Origin: DASRHK01 sp963776465
Lineage (GTDB): Bacteria; Pseudomonadota; Gammaproteobacteria; Nevskiales; Nevskiaceae
Assembly: GCA_963776465.1 (NCBI GenBank)
Contig: CAVZMV010000002.1
Location: 2,480,001 to 2,544,000 of the forward strand
Length of the DNA stretch: 64,000 nucleotides
Direction: 5' to 3'
Shown here piece after piece: positions 35,379 to 43,952 of this stretch. Every line of letters begins with the position of its first letter. Position 1 is the first letter of the stretch. The translations under genes and the position numbers were made by a program. The notes beneath the pieces were generated by a model that was not told the DNA's origin, did no database searches, and saw nothing but the letters and a program-made list of their open reading frames with translations.

Positions 35379-35833
35379 TAAGCGCGCGCCTTCCAGCCGC
35401 CGTCGGGCTGCTGCTCGAAGCTCTTGAGCTCGTAGCCGCGATCCTTGTAGAACTTGTAGCGCGCCCGCGAACGCTCGCGCGCTTCGCCGCCGGGCACGAC
35501 CTCGAGCACGCGCTCGAAGCGGCTGAAGTACGGCGGCACGTCGACGCCGAGGTTGATCATCACCTGGCTGTGCGACGGCGGCGGCTCGACGTTGCCCAGC
35601 AGCACGTACGGCAGCGGGTCGGAGATCGGCGCGCCGACAAAGCGCTCATGCGAGATGAAGCTGCCCTGGCGCGAGGTCCACAGCAGCTTGTCCAATGCCT
35701 CCTGCTCCGCGGACGGCGCGTGGACGTACACGCGCTGGCCGGCGCCGACGGCCTTGTCGCACAGCTTGCACGCGGTGATCACCGCGTCGTCCGCGCTCTC
35801 GCCGGGAAGGACGTAGAAGTCGATGCGCGTCAC
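35378..35833 (-). CDS. holC: DNA polymerase III chi subunit
   Basis: Links the clamp loader to single-stranded DNA-binding protein. The 151-residue protein matches the family through IDFYVLPG (residues 4-11), ACKLCDKAVGAGQRVYVHAPS, LDKLLWTSRQGSFISH and the RARYKFYKDRGYEL C-terminal motif. The start is GTG (35833), 9 bases after the pepA stop, with only a weak ribosome-binding site, so translation is probably coupled to pepA. Its stop overlaps the valS start. Confidence 0.93.
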   Translation of the reverse strand: MTRIDFYVLPGESADDAVITACKLCDKAVGAGQRVYVHAPSAEQEALDKLLWTSRQGSFISHERFVGAPISDPLPYVLLGNVEPPPSHSQVMINLGVDVPPYFSRFERVLEVVPGGEARERSRARYKFYKDRGYELKSFEQQPDGGWKARA

Positions 35834-35842
35834 GTGAGCGGA

Positions 35843-37357
35843 TCAGTCCTCACGATTCTTGCCGGCGTAGTTCACCAGGTACTGCGTCAGGAGCGGCACC
35901 GGCCGGCCGGTCGCGCGCTTGCCGACCCAGGCAGTGCCGGCGATGTCCAGGTGCGCCCACTTCATGCGCTTGGTGAAGCGATGCAGGAAGGTGGCGCCGA
36001 TGATGGCGCCGGCCTCGCGGCCGCCGCGCGTGGCGATGTTGGCGACATCGGCGAACTCGCTCTTGATGAGCTCGTCGTACTCCGCCCACATCGGCATTTC
36101 CCAGGCGCGGTCGCCGGTCTGCTCGCCCGCCTGGATGAGCGCGCGGCCAAGCGCCGCGTTGTTGCTGAACAGGCCGTGCGGTCCGGCGCCGAGCGCGACG
36201 ACGATGGCGCCGGTCAGCGTGGCGAGGTCGATGCACACCGCCGGGTCGTAGGTCTTCTCGACGTAGGTCAGCGCGTCGCACAGGATCAGCCGGCCCTCGG
36301 CGTCGGTGTTGAGCACCTCGATGGTGATGCCGGCCATGCTGGTGACGATGTCGCCCGGCTTGATCGCCTGGCCGTCGGGGAGGTTCTCCGATGCGGGAAT
36401 CACGCCGACCAGGTTGATCGGCAGCTTGAGCTCCGCCGCTGCGACGAAGGCGCCGAGCACGCCGGCGCCGCCGCACATGTCGAATTTCATCTCGTCCATC
36501 TTGTCGGACGGCTTGAGCGAGATGCCGCCCGCGTCGAAAGTCAGGCCCTTGCCGACCAGCGCGACGGGCTTGTCGCCCTTGGCGCCGTGCAGGTACTCGA
36601 GCACGATCAGCTTCGCCGGCTGGCGGCTGCCGTGGGAGACCGACAGCAGCGAGCCCATGCCCAGGCGCTCCATGTCGCTCTCTTCCAGCACTTTCACCTT
36701 GATCGGGTAGCGCCCGGCCAGCGTCTGCGCCTGCTCGGCGAGATAGGTCGGCGTGCACATGTTGCCCGGCAGGTTGGCCAGGTCCTTGGTCATGCGCATG
36801 CCGGCGGCGATCGCCAGCGCCTGCTGCAGCCCGCGCTCGCCCGCAGGCAGGTCGGAGCGTCGGGGCACGTCGAAGGTCAGCCGCTCGAGCTTCTGCTCGT
36901 TGAGCGACTTGCGCGCCTCCTCGCCGCGGCACTGATCGAAGCGGTAGAGATCACCTTCGGTGACGAGCGTCGACTGCAGGACGTTCCAGTGGAAATCGCG
37001 GCCCTTGACCTCGACCTGGGTGAGGTAGCTGACGGCGTCGATCGCGCCGGTGCGGCGCAGCGCCGCCGCCGCCGCGCTGTTGGCCTTGCGGTAGGCGACG
37101 TCGTCGAACTGCCGTTCCTTGCCCAAACCCACGAGGATCACCCGATCGGCAAAAATTCCCGGCAGGTTGTGCAGCAGCAGGGTGCTGCCGAGCTTGCCGT
37201 CCATGTCGCCGCGGCGCATGACGGTGCCGATGAGCCCCTTGCTTTCGCGATCAATCGTTTCCGCCGCCGGCGTGCAGGTGCGACGCTCGAAGATGCCGAC
37301 CACGATGCAGGCGACGCGCTGCTTCTCCGGGTTGCTGCTCTTGACGAAGTATTCCAT
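35843..37357 (-). CDS. pepA: Leucyl aminopeptidase (M17)
   Basis: Zinc or manganese aminopeptidase; in E. coli PepA also acts as a DNA-binding regulator. The 504-residue protein has the N-terminal macro-like domain (about 1-165) and the catalytic domain with GKGLTFDAGGISLKP (Lys and Asp ligands), DMCGGAGVLG, and the M17 signature NTDAEGRL. ATG at 37357 is preceded by GAGAAAACCAG. It is the first gene of pepA-holC-valS and divergent from lptF (126 bases between), as in E. coli and Pseudomonas. Confidence 0.97.
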   Translation of the reverse strand: MEYFVKSSNPEKQRVACIVVGIFERRTCTPAAETIDRESKGLIGTVMRRGDMDGKLGSTLLLHNLPGIFADRVILVGLGKERQFDDVAYRKANSAAAAALRRTGAIDAVSYLTQVEVKGRDFHWNVLQSTLVTEGDLYRFDQCRGEEARKSLNEQKLERLTFDVPRRSDLPAGERGLQQALAIAAGMRMTKDLANLPGNMCTPTYLAEQAQTLAGRYPIKVKVLEESDMERLGMGSLLSVSHGSRQPAKLIVLEYLHGAKGDKPVALVGKGLTFDAGGISLKPSDKMDEMKFDMCGGAGVLGAFVAAAELKLPINLVGVIPASENLPDGQAIKPGDIVTSMAGITIEVLNTDAEGRLILCDALTYVEKTYDPAVCIDLATLTGAIVVALGAGPHGLFSNNAALGRALIQAGEQTGDRAWEMPMWAEYDELIKSEFADVANIATRGGREAGAIIGATFLHRFTKRMKWAHLDIAGTAWVGKRATGRPVPLLTQYLVNYAGKNRED

Positions 37358-37483
37358 CTGGTTTTCTCGACGAGCCGCGGCGGGGCAGCCGGGACAAAAG
37401 TTGAAATTCGAGGGCGAATTCTGACGAAGTGGACCAAGGTAAACAAGTTGTAAGATGCGTGCGCGATCCAGCCGCAGGCCCGA

Positions 37484-38557
37484 ATGCCGAAGTCAGGAAT
37501 TCTTCACCGTTATCTGCTGCGTGAGGCCGCCAGCGCCTGGATGGCGGTGACGATCGTGCTCCTGTCGATCATGCTCGCCACCCGCTTCGCGCGATATCTG
37601 GCGGTGGCGGCATCCGGAAAGCTGCCGAAGGAGCTGCTGCTCGAGGTCGTCGCGCTCTCCAGCATGCAATACCTGATGATCCTGATCCCGGTGTCGCTGC
37701 TGCTGGCGATCATGCTGTCGCTGGGGCGTCTCTACAAGGATCAGGAGATGGCGGCCATGACCGCCTGCGGCGCCGGCAGCGGCCGCTTCTACCGGCCGTT
37801 CCTGCTGCTCGCCCTGATCTTGTCCATCGTCGGGGGCGCGCTCGCGTTCGAGATCGGACCGTGGGCCGGTCGGCGCGCGGACTACCTGGTCGAGGACGCG
37901 CGCTGGCTGGTGCAGTTCAATCCGTTCGAGCCGGGCCAGTTCCGCGACGTCGGCGGCGGTCGCGGCGTGTTCTACACCGACCGGCTGAGCAAGAGCGGCG
38001 AGCAGCTGGGCATGGTGTTCGCGCAGATCCGCGAGCGCGGCACGACCAGCGTCGTCACGGCACGAGAGGGCAGCCAGAAGATGGGTGTCGGGGGCCAGCG
38101 CGAGCTCGAGCTGCGCGACGGCTACCGTTACGTTGGCGAGCCCGGCCGCCTGGATTACGACCTGGTCGCGTTCGGCAGCTTCAGCACGCGCGTGCAGCCG
38201 CCGGAGTTCATCTACCGCTCGGACGAGCGCAAGCTCAAGCGCACCTCGGCGCTGATGGCGTCGGAGGATCCGGCGGATCGCGCCGAGCTGCACTGGCGCC
38301 TGGCGGTGCCGATCAGCGTCTTCCTGCTGGCGCTGATGGCCGTGCCGATGTCGCACCTGGCGCCGCGACAGGGACGCTACGCCAAGCTCGTCTACGGCAT
38401 CGTCCTGTACCTGGTGTATTCCAATCTGCTCGGCGTCGGCCAGACCTGGATCGCCAAGAGCATGGTGCCGCCGCAGGTCGGCCTGTGGTGGGCGCACGCG
38501 ATCGCCGCCGGCTTTGGGCTCTGGCTGATCAGCCGTCGCGAAGGGTGGATGCGATGA
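37484..38557 (+). CDS. lptF: LPS export ABC transporter permease LptF
   Basis: Inner-membrane permease that, with LptG and LptB, extracts lipopolysaccharide for transport across the periplasm. The 357-residue protein has the YjgP/YjgQ layout: TM helices at about 15-35, 55-80 and 100-120, a periplasmic jellyroll (about 130-265) and three C-terminal TMs. MPKSGILHRYLLREAA at the start and VPMSHLAPRQGRYAKL near residue 290 are typical. It overlaps lptG by an ATGA and is divergent from pepA. Confidence 0.95.
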   Translation: MPKSGILHRYLLREAASAWMAVTIVLLSIMLATRFARYLAVAASGKLPKELLLEVVALSSMQYLMILIPVSLLLAIMLSLGRLYKDQEMAAMTACGAGSGRFYRPFLLLALILSIVGGALAFEIGPWAGRRADYLVEDARWLVQFNPFEPGQFRDVGGGRGVFYTDRLSKSGEQLGMVFAQIRERGTTSVVTAREGSQKMGVGGQRELELRDGYRYVGEPGRLDYDLVAFGSFSTRVQPPEFIYRSDERKLKRTSALMASEDPADRAELHWRLAVPISVFLLALMAVPMSHLAPRQGRYAKLVYGIVLYLVYSNLLGVGQTWIAKSMVPPQVGLWWAHAIAAGFGLWLISRREGWMR

Positions 38558-39627
38558 CCCTCGTCAGCCGGCTGGACCGCTACATCATGAGCAGCGTGTT
38601 CGCGCTGACCGGCATCGTCGCGCTGGCGCTGACCGCCATCTACACCTTCGTCACGTTCGTCTCGGAAAGCCGCAAGGTGGGCGAGGGCGATTACGGCGTG
38701 CGGGAGCTGGCGCTCTACGTGACGCTGCTGATCCCGTCGAGCCTCTACATCCTGCTGCCGATCATCGCCATGCTCGGCACGCTGATGGGCCTCGGCACGC
38801 TGGCCGCGCAGAGCGAGATCATCGCCATGCGCGCGGCCGGTGTGTCGCTGATGCGCATCGGCCGCTCCACGCTGCTGGCGGGACTGGTGCTGGGTCTCTT
38901 CAGCCTGGTGCTCGGCGACTGGCTGGCGCCGTTGGCGAAGGTCAAGGCCGAGTCGATGCAGGCCGAGGCCGTGCAGGGCATCGAGCCCGGCACGCTCAAC
39001 GTTCCCGTGTGGCTGCGCGAGGGCGACAGCATCATCCACATCAAGAGCCTGCTCACGGAGGGGCATTTCACCGACGCCGAGATCTTCACGCTGACGCCCG
39101 ACCTGAGCCTGAAGTCGATCCTCAAGGCCGACGAAGGGATCTACGCGTCGGGTCGCTGGCAGCTCAGCGGGATCCAGCGCACCGATTTCGGCCCCGAGGG
39201 CACGCAGGTCGCCCGGCTGGACGCGATGGACTGGGGCGAGCAGCCGGCGCCGGACGTTCTGCGCCTGTTCCTGCTCAAGGCCAACGCGATCTCCATCCAC
39301 GGCCTGGTGCAGCTGATGTCCTATCTCCGGGTCAACGGCCTGGACGATCGCGCCTACGCGCTGGAGCTGTGGCGCAAGCTGATCACGCCGCTGACGGTGA
39401 TGGCGATGATGCTGTTCACCATCCCGTTCGTGATGGGACCGCTGCGCTCGACCGGCGCCGGCCAGCGGCTGCTCGTCGGCGTGCTGATCGGCGTGTCCTT
39501 CTACGTCGTCAACGAAGTCACCGCCAATACCGGGCAGCTCTACGGCTGGACGCCGATCGCGTCAGCCGGTCTGCCGACGCTGCTGCTCGTCATCATCGCG
39601 CTCTGGCGCTTGCGGGCCCTGCGCTGA
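38554..39627 (+). CDS. lptG: LPS export ABC transporter permease LptG
   Basis: Partner permease of LptF, also 357 residues. It shows LDRYIMSSVFALTGIVALAL as TM1, the conserved LAAQSEIIAMRAAGVSLMRIG coupling segment near residue 90, a periplasmic beta-jellyroll (about 130-260) and the C-terminal TM bundle ending at IALWRLRALR. The ATG lies in the last codons of lptF; the longer frame to 37861 is the lptF shadow. The final 66 bases are overlapped antisense by the RDD protein gene, so the two convergent genes share 39562-39627. Confidence 0.95.
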   Translation: MTLVSRLDRYIMSSVFALTGIVALALTAIYTFVTFVSESRKVGEGDYGVRELALYVTLLIPSSLYILLPIIAMLGTLMGLGTLAAQSEIIAMRAAGVSLMRIGRSTLLAGLVLGLFSLVLGDWLAPLAKVKAESMQAEAVQGIEPGTLNVPVWLREGDSIIHIKSLLTEGHFTDAEIFTLTPDLSLKSILKADEGIYASGRWQLSGIQRTDFGPEGTQVARLDAMDWGEQPAPDVLRLFLLKANAISIHGLVQLMSYLRVNGLDDRAYALELWRKLITPLTVMAMMLFTIPFVMGPLRSTGAGQRLLVGVLIGVSFYVVNEVTANTGQLYGWTPIASAGLPTLLLVIIALWRLRALR

Positions 39628-40089
39628 GCCCACGTTGCGCGCCAGCAAAACGACCTGCGTGCCGGCCACCAGATCGTTGAAGGCGCGTCGCCGAGGATCG
39701 AGCAGGCAGGGCGCGTAGCCCAGCAGGATCCCGGCCAGCGCCGCGTTGCCGTAGCTCGCGGCGCCATAGAACGCGCAAATCAACGGCAGGGCGCCGGCGA
39801 TGTAGCGCAGCACCGACGCCGTCGGCCGCACCGGCAGTCCGTCGACGCCCTGCACGCGCAGGCGCCACGCGCGCAAGCCCAGCGTCTGACCGCCGTGCAC
39901 CCAGAACCAGCAGAAGAACCCCAACGCGACCAGGCCGATGACCAGGCGCATCAGCGCGCGGCTGTCCGGGATCGGCATGAGCTGGTTCAAGATCGTCAGC
40001 GCCATGGCGGCGATCATCCACATCGCGGCGAGCAGCAGCGCGTCGTAGGCGACGGCCGCGAAGCGACGCCACACCGGCGCCGGATTCAC
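39562..40089 (-). CDS. RDD family membrane protein
   Basis: A 175-residue integral membrane protein of the RDD family, named for Arg-Asp-Asp residues. The first TM region has WRRFAAVAYDALLLAAMWMI (the R and D of the name), the middle has GGQTLGLRAWRLRVQG, and the end has DPRRRAFNDLVAGTQVVL, the typical RDD closing motif. I prefer GTG at 40089, directly after the AraC stop; a TTG at 40101 would add four residues. Function in bacteria is mostly unknown, with suggested ion or transport roles. Its last 66 bases overlap lptG antisense. Confidence 0.85.
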   Translation of the reverse strand: MNPAPVWRRFAAVAYDALLLAAMWMIAAMALTILNQLMPIPDSRALMRLVIGLVALGFFCWFWVHGGQTLGLRAWRLRVQGVDGLPVRPTASVLRYIAGALPLICAFYGAASYGNAALAGILLGYAPCLLDPRRRAFNDLVAGTQVVLLARNVGSAQGPQAPERDDDEQQRRQTG

Positions 40090-40090
40090 C

Positions 40091-41105
40091 TCAGGCTGCA
40101 ACCGGCGTGCGGCGACGCTCGCGGTACTGCACCGGCGTCATCCCCGACCAGCGCTTGAAGGCGCGATAGAACGTGCTCGGCTCGGAGAACCCCGTCAGGT
40201 AGACGATGTTCTCGATCGGCTCGTCGGTCGTGCGCAGCAGCCGGCGCGCCACGGCGTAGCGGACCTCGGCGAGCAGCTCGCTGAAGCTCGTTCCGGCGCG
40301 AGTGAGCTCCAGGCGCAGTCGCCGCGCGGGCATCTGCAGAGTACCGAGCGACATCCTCGAGCTCGCAGTTCTCCAGCTCCAGGCGCTCGGCGAACACGGC
40401 GCGGACGCGCGCGACCAGGTCCTGGCGCTTGAGTCCCGTGAGGCGCTTCTCCGCCAGCTCCTCGTGCAGGTGGAGAAGGTCGGGGTCCCAGCGCGGCGAT
40501 GGCAAGTCGAGCAGGGCAGGGTCGAACCAGATCTCGCTCTCGGCGCCGTCGAATTCGACCGGGCAGCCGAACACGCGCTCGTAGTCGGCTGCCGGCGAAC
40601 GTCGGCTGCAGCGAAGCCGGACCTGGCGGGGCGCGGCAACCTCGGCCCCGGTGACCGACCTCGCGAACTGGACGATCTCGTAGAGCACGCAGATCTCGGT
40701 GTGGCGCAGCTGAGGCGCCTGGACCGAGGAGCCGATGACGGCCAGGCGCGTCCCCTGGGCGTCCTGGAGCAGGCGCACGTGCAGCGCGTCGCTGACCAGT
40801 CGCAGGTACTTGAACGCGCGCGTCATGCCGTCGCCGAACGTGCGGCTGCTGAACATCAGGTACTCGATGACGTCGCCGCGAAACAGCGGCAGGTGCGGGC
40901 AAAGGTGCAGCCCGATGTCGGGATCGGCCGTGACGGCCTCGACCGTCTCCCAGAAAAACGCCTGCTGCTGGTGCGGCGTGCGCAGCTCGCGCTGGGCGAG
41001 CTTCTCGGCGTCGTAGCCCAGCCGCGCGTAGATCGCGTTGACGTCCAGCCCGGCGCGCACCATGCCCTGATGGACGATCTGCAGGTACTGGCCGGTGTCT
41101 TGCAC
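40091..41105 (-). CDS. AraC-family transcriptional regulator, reading frame broken by one extra base near 40340
   Basis: An AraC regulator with the N-terminal arabinose-binding-like domain seen in OruR/ArgR-type regulators (HLCPHLPLFRGDVIEYLMFSS, about residues 68-88) and a C-terminal double HTH. The frame from the start runs to LENCELEDVAR and then loses homology. In the shifted frame the sequence continues LQMPARRLRLELTRAG and ends in the AraC signature TGFSEPSTFYRAFKRWSGMTPVQYR. One surplus base near 40340 explains this. GTG at 41105 gives MQDTGQYLQIVHQGM; a GTG at 41138 is in frame but overlaps the tRNA-Glu -10 box. Corrected length is about 337 residues. The regulated genes are unknown; the RDD gene follows immediately. 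Confidence 0.85.
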
Positions 41106-41114
41106 GGGACTAGT

Positions 41115-41145
41115 TTGCCGCAAGGCTCGGTGCCTCACGTATAAT
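41115..41145 (+). promoter_or_regulatory. Promoter of the tRNA-Glu gene
   Basis: TTGCCG (41115-41120) and a consensus TATAAT (41140-41145) with a long 19-base spacer, followed by the GC-rich discriminator CGCCGCGC typical of stringently controlled stable-RNA promoters. Predicted start near 41152. It overlaps the 5' end of the divergent AraC gene. Confidence 0.65.
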
Positions 41146-41163
41146 CGCCGCGCTTTTCATCAC

Positions 41164-41239
41164 GCTCCTATCGTCTAGAGGCCTAGGACGGAGCCCTCTC
41201 AAGGCTTAAACCCGGGTTCGAATCCCGGTAGGAGCGCCA
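41164..41239 (+). tRNA. tRNA-Glu (anticodon CTC)
   Basis: A 76-base gene with acceptor arms GCTCCTA and TAGGAGC, D-arm region TCGTCTAGAGGCCTAGGAC almost identical to E. coli tRNA-Glu, anticodon stem GAGCC/GGCTT around loop CTCTCAA (anticodon CTC), T-loop GGTTCGAATCC and an encoded CCA. CTC reads GAG codons. It lies alone between the AraC gene and pcnB. Confidence 0.95.
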
Positions 41240-41358
41240 AGTTACTACCGCTACCCGGTAGCGCCATCCCCAACCGGTAGATCGTCATCGAACCCAAGCG
41301 CATCCCGCGAGCGGAGCACTCGATCTCGCGGTCACAGTTCACCAGCGCCACCCTGAAG

Positions 41359-42573
41359 GTGCTGTACACGTTGCGCGACGCGGGCTTCGAGGCTTACGTC
41401 GTCGGCGGGGGCGTGCGCGACCTGCTCGCGGGTCTGGAGCCCAAGGACTTCGACATCGCGACCAACGCGCATCCGGAGGAGATCCGCAAGCTGTTCCGCT
41501 CCTGCCGCCTGGTCGGGCGCCGCTTCGTCATCGCCCACGTGCGCTTCGGCGACGAGATCATGGAGGTGACGACCTTCCGCGGGCCGATCACCGACATGCA
41601 CGAGCGCGACGAGACCGGCCGCATCCTCTCGGATAACGCTTACGGTACGGTCGAGACCGACGCCTTCCGCCGCGACTTCACGATCAACGCGCTGTACTAC
41701 GACATCCGCGACTTCGGCATCGTCGACTTCGCCGGCGGCATGGACGACATGAAGGCGCGCACGCTGCGCCTGATCGGCGATCCGGAGCTGCGCTACCGCG
41801 AAGACCCTGTGCGCATGCTGCGCGCCATCCGCATCGGCAACAAGTTGCACTTCCAGCTCGACGCCGGCGCGGTGGAGCCGATCAAGCGGCTGACCCCGCT
41901 GCTGCGCGAAATCCCGCCGGCGCGGCTGTTCGACGAGGTCCTGAAGCTCCTGCTGTGCAGCGACGCCGTGGAGAACTTCCGCGCGCTGCACTGGTTCGGG
42001 CTGTGGGCGGAGCTCTTCCCGCAGATCGACGCCGAGCTGCATCGCCAGCACGACAGCACGCGCAAGTTCATCGAGCTCACGCTCGCCAGCACCGAGGATC
42101 GCCTCAAGCAGGGACTGACGGTGAGCCCCGCGTTCACCTTCGCCACGCTGCTCTGGCCGGTGGTCAAGGCGCGGGCTGAGGAGCTCGAGCGCACCCAGGG
42201 GCACGTCGCTACCGTAGCGCTGGCGCAGGCGTCCGAGGAGGCCTTCGCCAAGCAGATCCTGCGCGTGGCGATCCCCAAGCGCTTCTCGGTGCCCGCCAAG
42301 GAGATCTGGGCGATGCAGCCGCGCTTCGACATGCGCAGCGGTGGACGCGCCAAGCGTCTGCTCGCGCATCCGCGATTCCGCGCCGCCTACGATTTCCTGC
42401 TGCTGCGGGCGCAGGCCGGTGAGCCGGTGCGCGAGCTCGCGGACTGGTGGACCGCCGCGCAGGAGGGCGAGCCGCCCAGCGTCCCCGAGACGGAAGCGCC
42501 GCCGCAGCGCAAGCGCCGGCGCCGCCGTCGGCGCGGGGGCAATCGCGGCGATCATCCGCAGCCCGGCGCCTAG
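41359..42573 (+). CDS. pcnB: Poly(A) polymerase I (start codon uncertain)
   Basis: Adds 3' poly(A) tails that promote RNA decay. From GTG 41359 the product is 404 residues: the nucleotidyltransferase core with YVVGGGVRDLLAG and the metal-binding Asp pair in PKDFDIATNAHPEE, then RRDFTINALYYD, and the RNA-binding domain DPVRMLRAIRIGNKL. The C-terminus ends in a poly-Arg tail. Family homology extends upstream in frame (RIPRAEHSISRSQFTSATLK) to about 41299, but the frame closes at TAG 41278-41280 with no ATG, GTG or TTG between. The true start may be a rare ATC at 41281 or 41287, or a base error may hide it. folK follows after 15 bases. Confidence 0.92.
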   Translation: MLYTLRDAGFEAYVVGGGVRDLLAGLEPKDFDIATNAHPEEIRKLFRSCRLVGRRFVIAHVRFGDEIMEVTTFRGPITDMHERDETGRILSDNAYGTVETDAFRRDFTINALYYDIRDFGIVDFAGGMDDMKARTLRLIGDPELRYREDPVRMLRAIRIGNKLHFQLDAGAVEPIKRLTPLLREIPPARLFDEVLKLLLCSDAVENFRALHWFGLWAELFPQIDAELHRQHDSTRKFIELTLASTEDRLKQGLTVSPAFTFATLLWPVVKARAEELERTQGHVATVALAQASEEAFAKQILRVAIPKRFSVPAKEIWAMQPRFDMRSGGRAKRLLAHPRFRAAYDFLLLRAQAGEPVRELADWWTAAQEGEPPSVPETEAPPQRKRRRRRRRGGNRGDHPQPGA

Positions 42574-42588
42574 AGAACTTTCCGGCAC

Positions 42589-43074
42589 ATGGCGCTTGCC
42601 TGGATCGCGCTGGGCAGCAATCTCGACGATCCGCCGGCGCAGCTGCGCCTCGCGCTGAATCATCTCCAGCAGTCGCCGGGGCTGACGCTGGAGGCGCGCT
42701 CGGGCTTCTATCGCAGCGAGCCCATCGGACCGCCTGGTCAGGACGTTTACTGCAACGCTGTCTGCCGCGTGCGCACCCGCGTGCAGCCGGATTCCTTGCT
42801 GCAGACCCTGCAGGACATCGAGACCAGGATGGGCCGTGATCGAAGCGCCGCGCGCTGGGCTGCGCGCGTGATCGACCTGGACCTGTTGCTCTATGACGGC
42901 CTGGTCCTGCATTCGCCGGCGCTGATCCTGCCGCACCCCGAGCTGCACCGGCGCAACTTCGTGCTGGCGCCGCTGTGCGAGCTCGATCCGGCGCTCGAGG
43001 TGCCCGGGCAGGGCCGCGTGGACGCGCTGACGCAGGCGATCGGCAACCGCGGACTCGGTGCCTGGAAGGCCTGA
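42589..43074 (+). CDS. folK: 2-amino-4-hydroxy-6-hydroxymethyldihydropteridine diphosphokinase (HPPK)
   Basis: Pyrophosphorylates hydroxymethyl-dihydropterin in folate synthesis. The 161-residue protein starts WIALGSNLDDPPAQL and has the HPPK signature in RSAARWAARVIDLDLLLYD (two catalytic Asp residues) and LPHPELHRRNFVLAPLCEL. Length equals the family norm. The pcnB-folK-panB order is conserved in gammaproteobacteria. Confidence 0.95.
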   Translation: MALAWIALGSNLDDPPAQLRLALNHLQQSPGLTLEARSGFYRSEPIGPPGQDVYCNAVCRVRTRVQPDSLLQTLQDIETRMGRDRSAARWAARVIDLDLLLYDGLVLHSPALILPHPELHRRNFVLAPLCELDPALEVPGQGRVDALTQAIGNRGLGAWKA

Positions 43075-43138
43075 GCCGTTTCCCGGCCGGCAGCAATCGA
43101 TTTGTTATATTCGCCGCCCTTTCCCGGCAGGCTCTTCA

Positions 43139-43951
43139 ATGGATGCCAAACCGGTCAACCTGGCGGAGCTGCGACGCATGCGGGAGGCAGGCGAGAAAAT
43201 CGCCTGCCTCACCTGCTACGACGCGAGCTTCGCGCTGATCGAGGATCGCGCCGGCGTCGACGTCGTCCTGATCGGCGACTCGCTGGGGATGGTCATCCAC
43301 GGCCGCTCGACCACGACGGCGGTCACCGTCGACGACATCGTCTATCACTCGCGCGCCGTGAAGGATCATCTGAAGCGCGCGTTCCTGGTCGCAGACATGC
43401 CGTTCCTGTCCTTCGCCACCGTCGACCGGGCGCTGGATGCCGCCAAGCAGATGATGCAGGAGGGCGGCGCCAAGATGGTCAAGCTCGAAGGCGGTCGCGA
43501 GCAGGCCAACGTCGTCGAATATCTGTCGGTGCGCGGCGTGCCGGTCTGCGCGCACCTGGGATTGCAGCCGCAGTTCATCCACAAGATGGGCGCGTTCAAG
43601 GTGCAGGGTCGCGAGGACGCCGCCGCGGAGGCGATGCTCCACGACGCCCACGTGCTCGCCGAAGCCGGTGCCGATCTACTGCTGCTGGAATGCATCCCGG
43701 CGGCGCTGGGCAAGAAGATCTCCGACGCCTCGCCGGTGCCGGTGATCGGCATCGGCGCCGGTCCGGGCGTGCATGGCCAGATCCTGGTGCTGCACGACAT
43801 CCTGAACATCTCGCCCACCGTGACGCTGGGCAAGCGTCCACGCTTCGTGAAGAACTACATGCAGGATGGCCGCGACATCGAGACGGCCATCGGCGCCTAC
43901 GTCGGCGAGGTGAAGTCCGGTGCCTATCCCGCAGCCGATCACTGCTTCTGA
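43139..43951 (+). CDS. panB: 3-methyl-2-oxobutanoate hydroxymethyltransferase (ketopantoate synthase)
   Basis: Transfers a hydroxymethyl group from 5,10-methylene-tetrahydrofolate to 2-oxoisovalerate, first step of pantothenate synthesis. The ATG at 43139 gives 270 residues. TIM-barrel landmarks are LTCYDASFA, VDVVLIGDSLGMVIHG (metal-binding Asp), DMPFLSF, KLEGG, HLGLQPQ and the catalytic Glu in LLLLECIP. Open frame upstream to 43058 lacks homology. The panC coding region begins within or directly at its stop. Confidence 0.96.
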   Translation: MDAKPVNLAELRRMREAGEKIACLTCYDASFALIEDRAGVDVVLIGDSLGMVIHGRSTTTAVTVDDIVYHSRAVKDHLKRAFLVADMPFLSFATVDRALDAAKQMMQEGGAKMVKLEGGREQANVVEYLSVRGVPVCAHLGLQPQFIHKMGAFKVQGREDAAAEAMLHDAHVLAEAGADLLLLECIPAALGKKISDASPVPVIGIGAGPGVHGQILVLHDILNISPTVTLGKRPRFVKNYMQDGRDIETAIGAYVGEVKSGAYPAADHCF

Positions 43952-43952
43952 G

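Noticed and set aside
32649..35381. 910-codon open frame on the plus strand
   Set aside because: It is the exact antisense shadow of valS, caused by GC-biased third positions; composition is His/Asp/Arg/Leu repeats with no domain.
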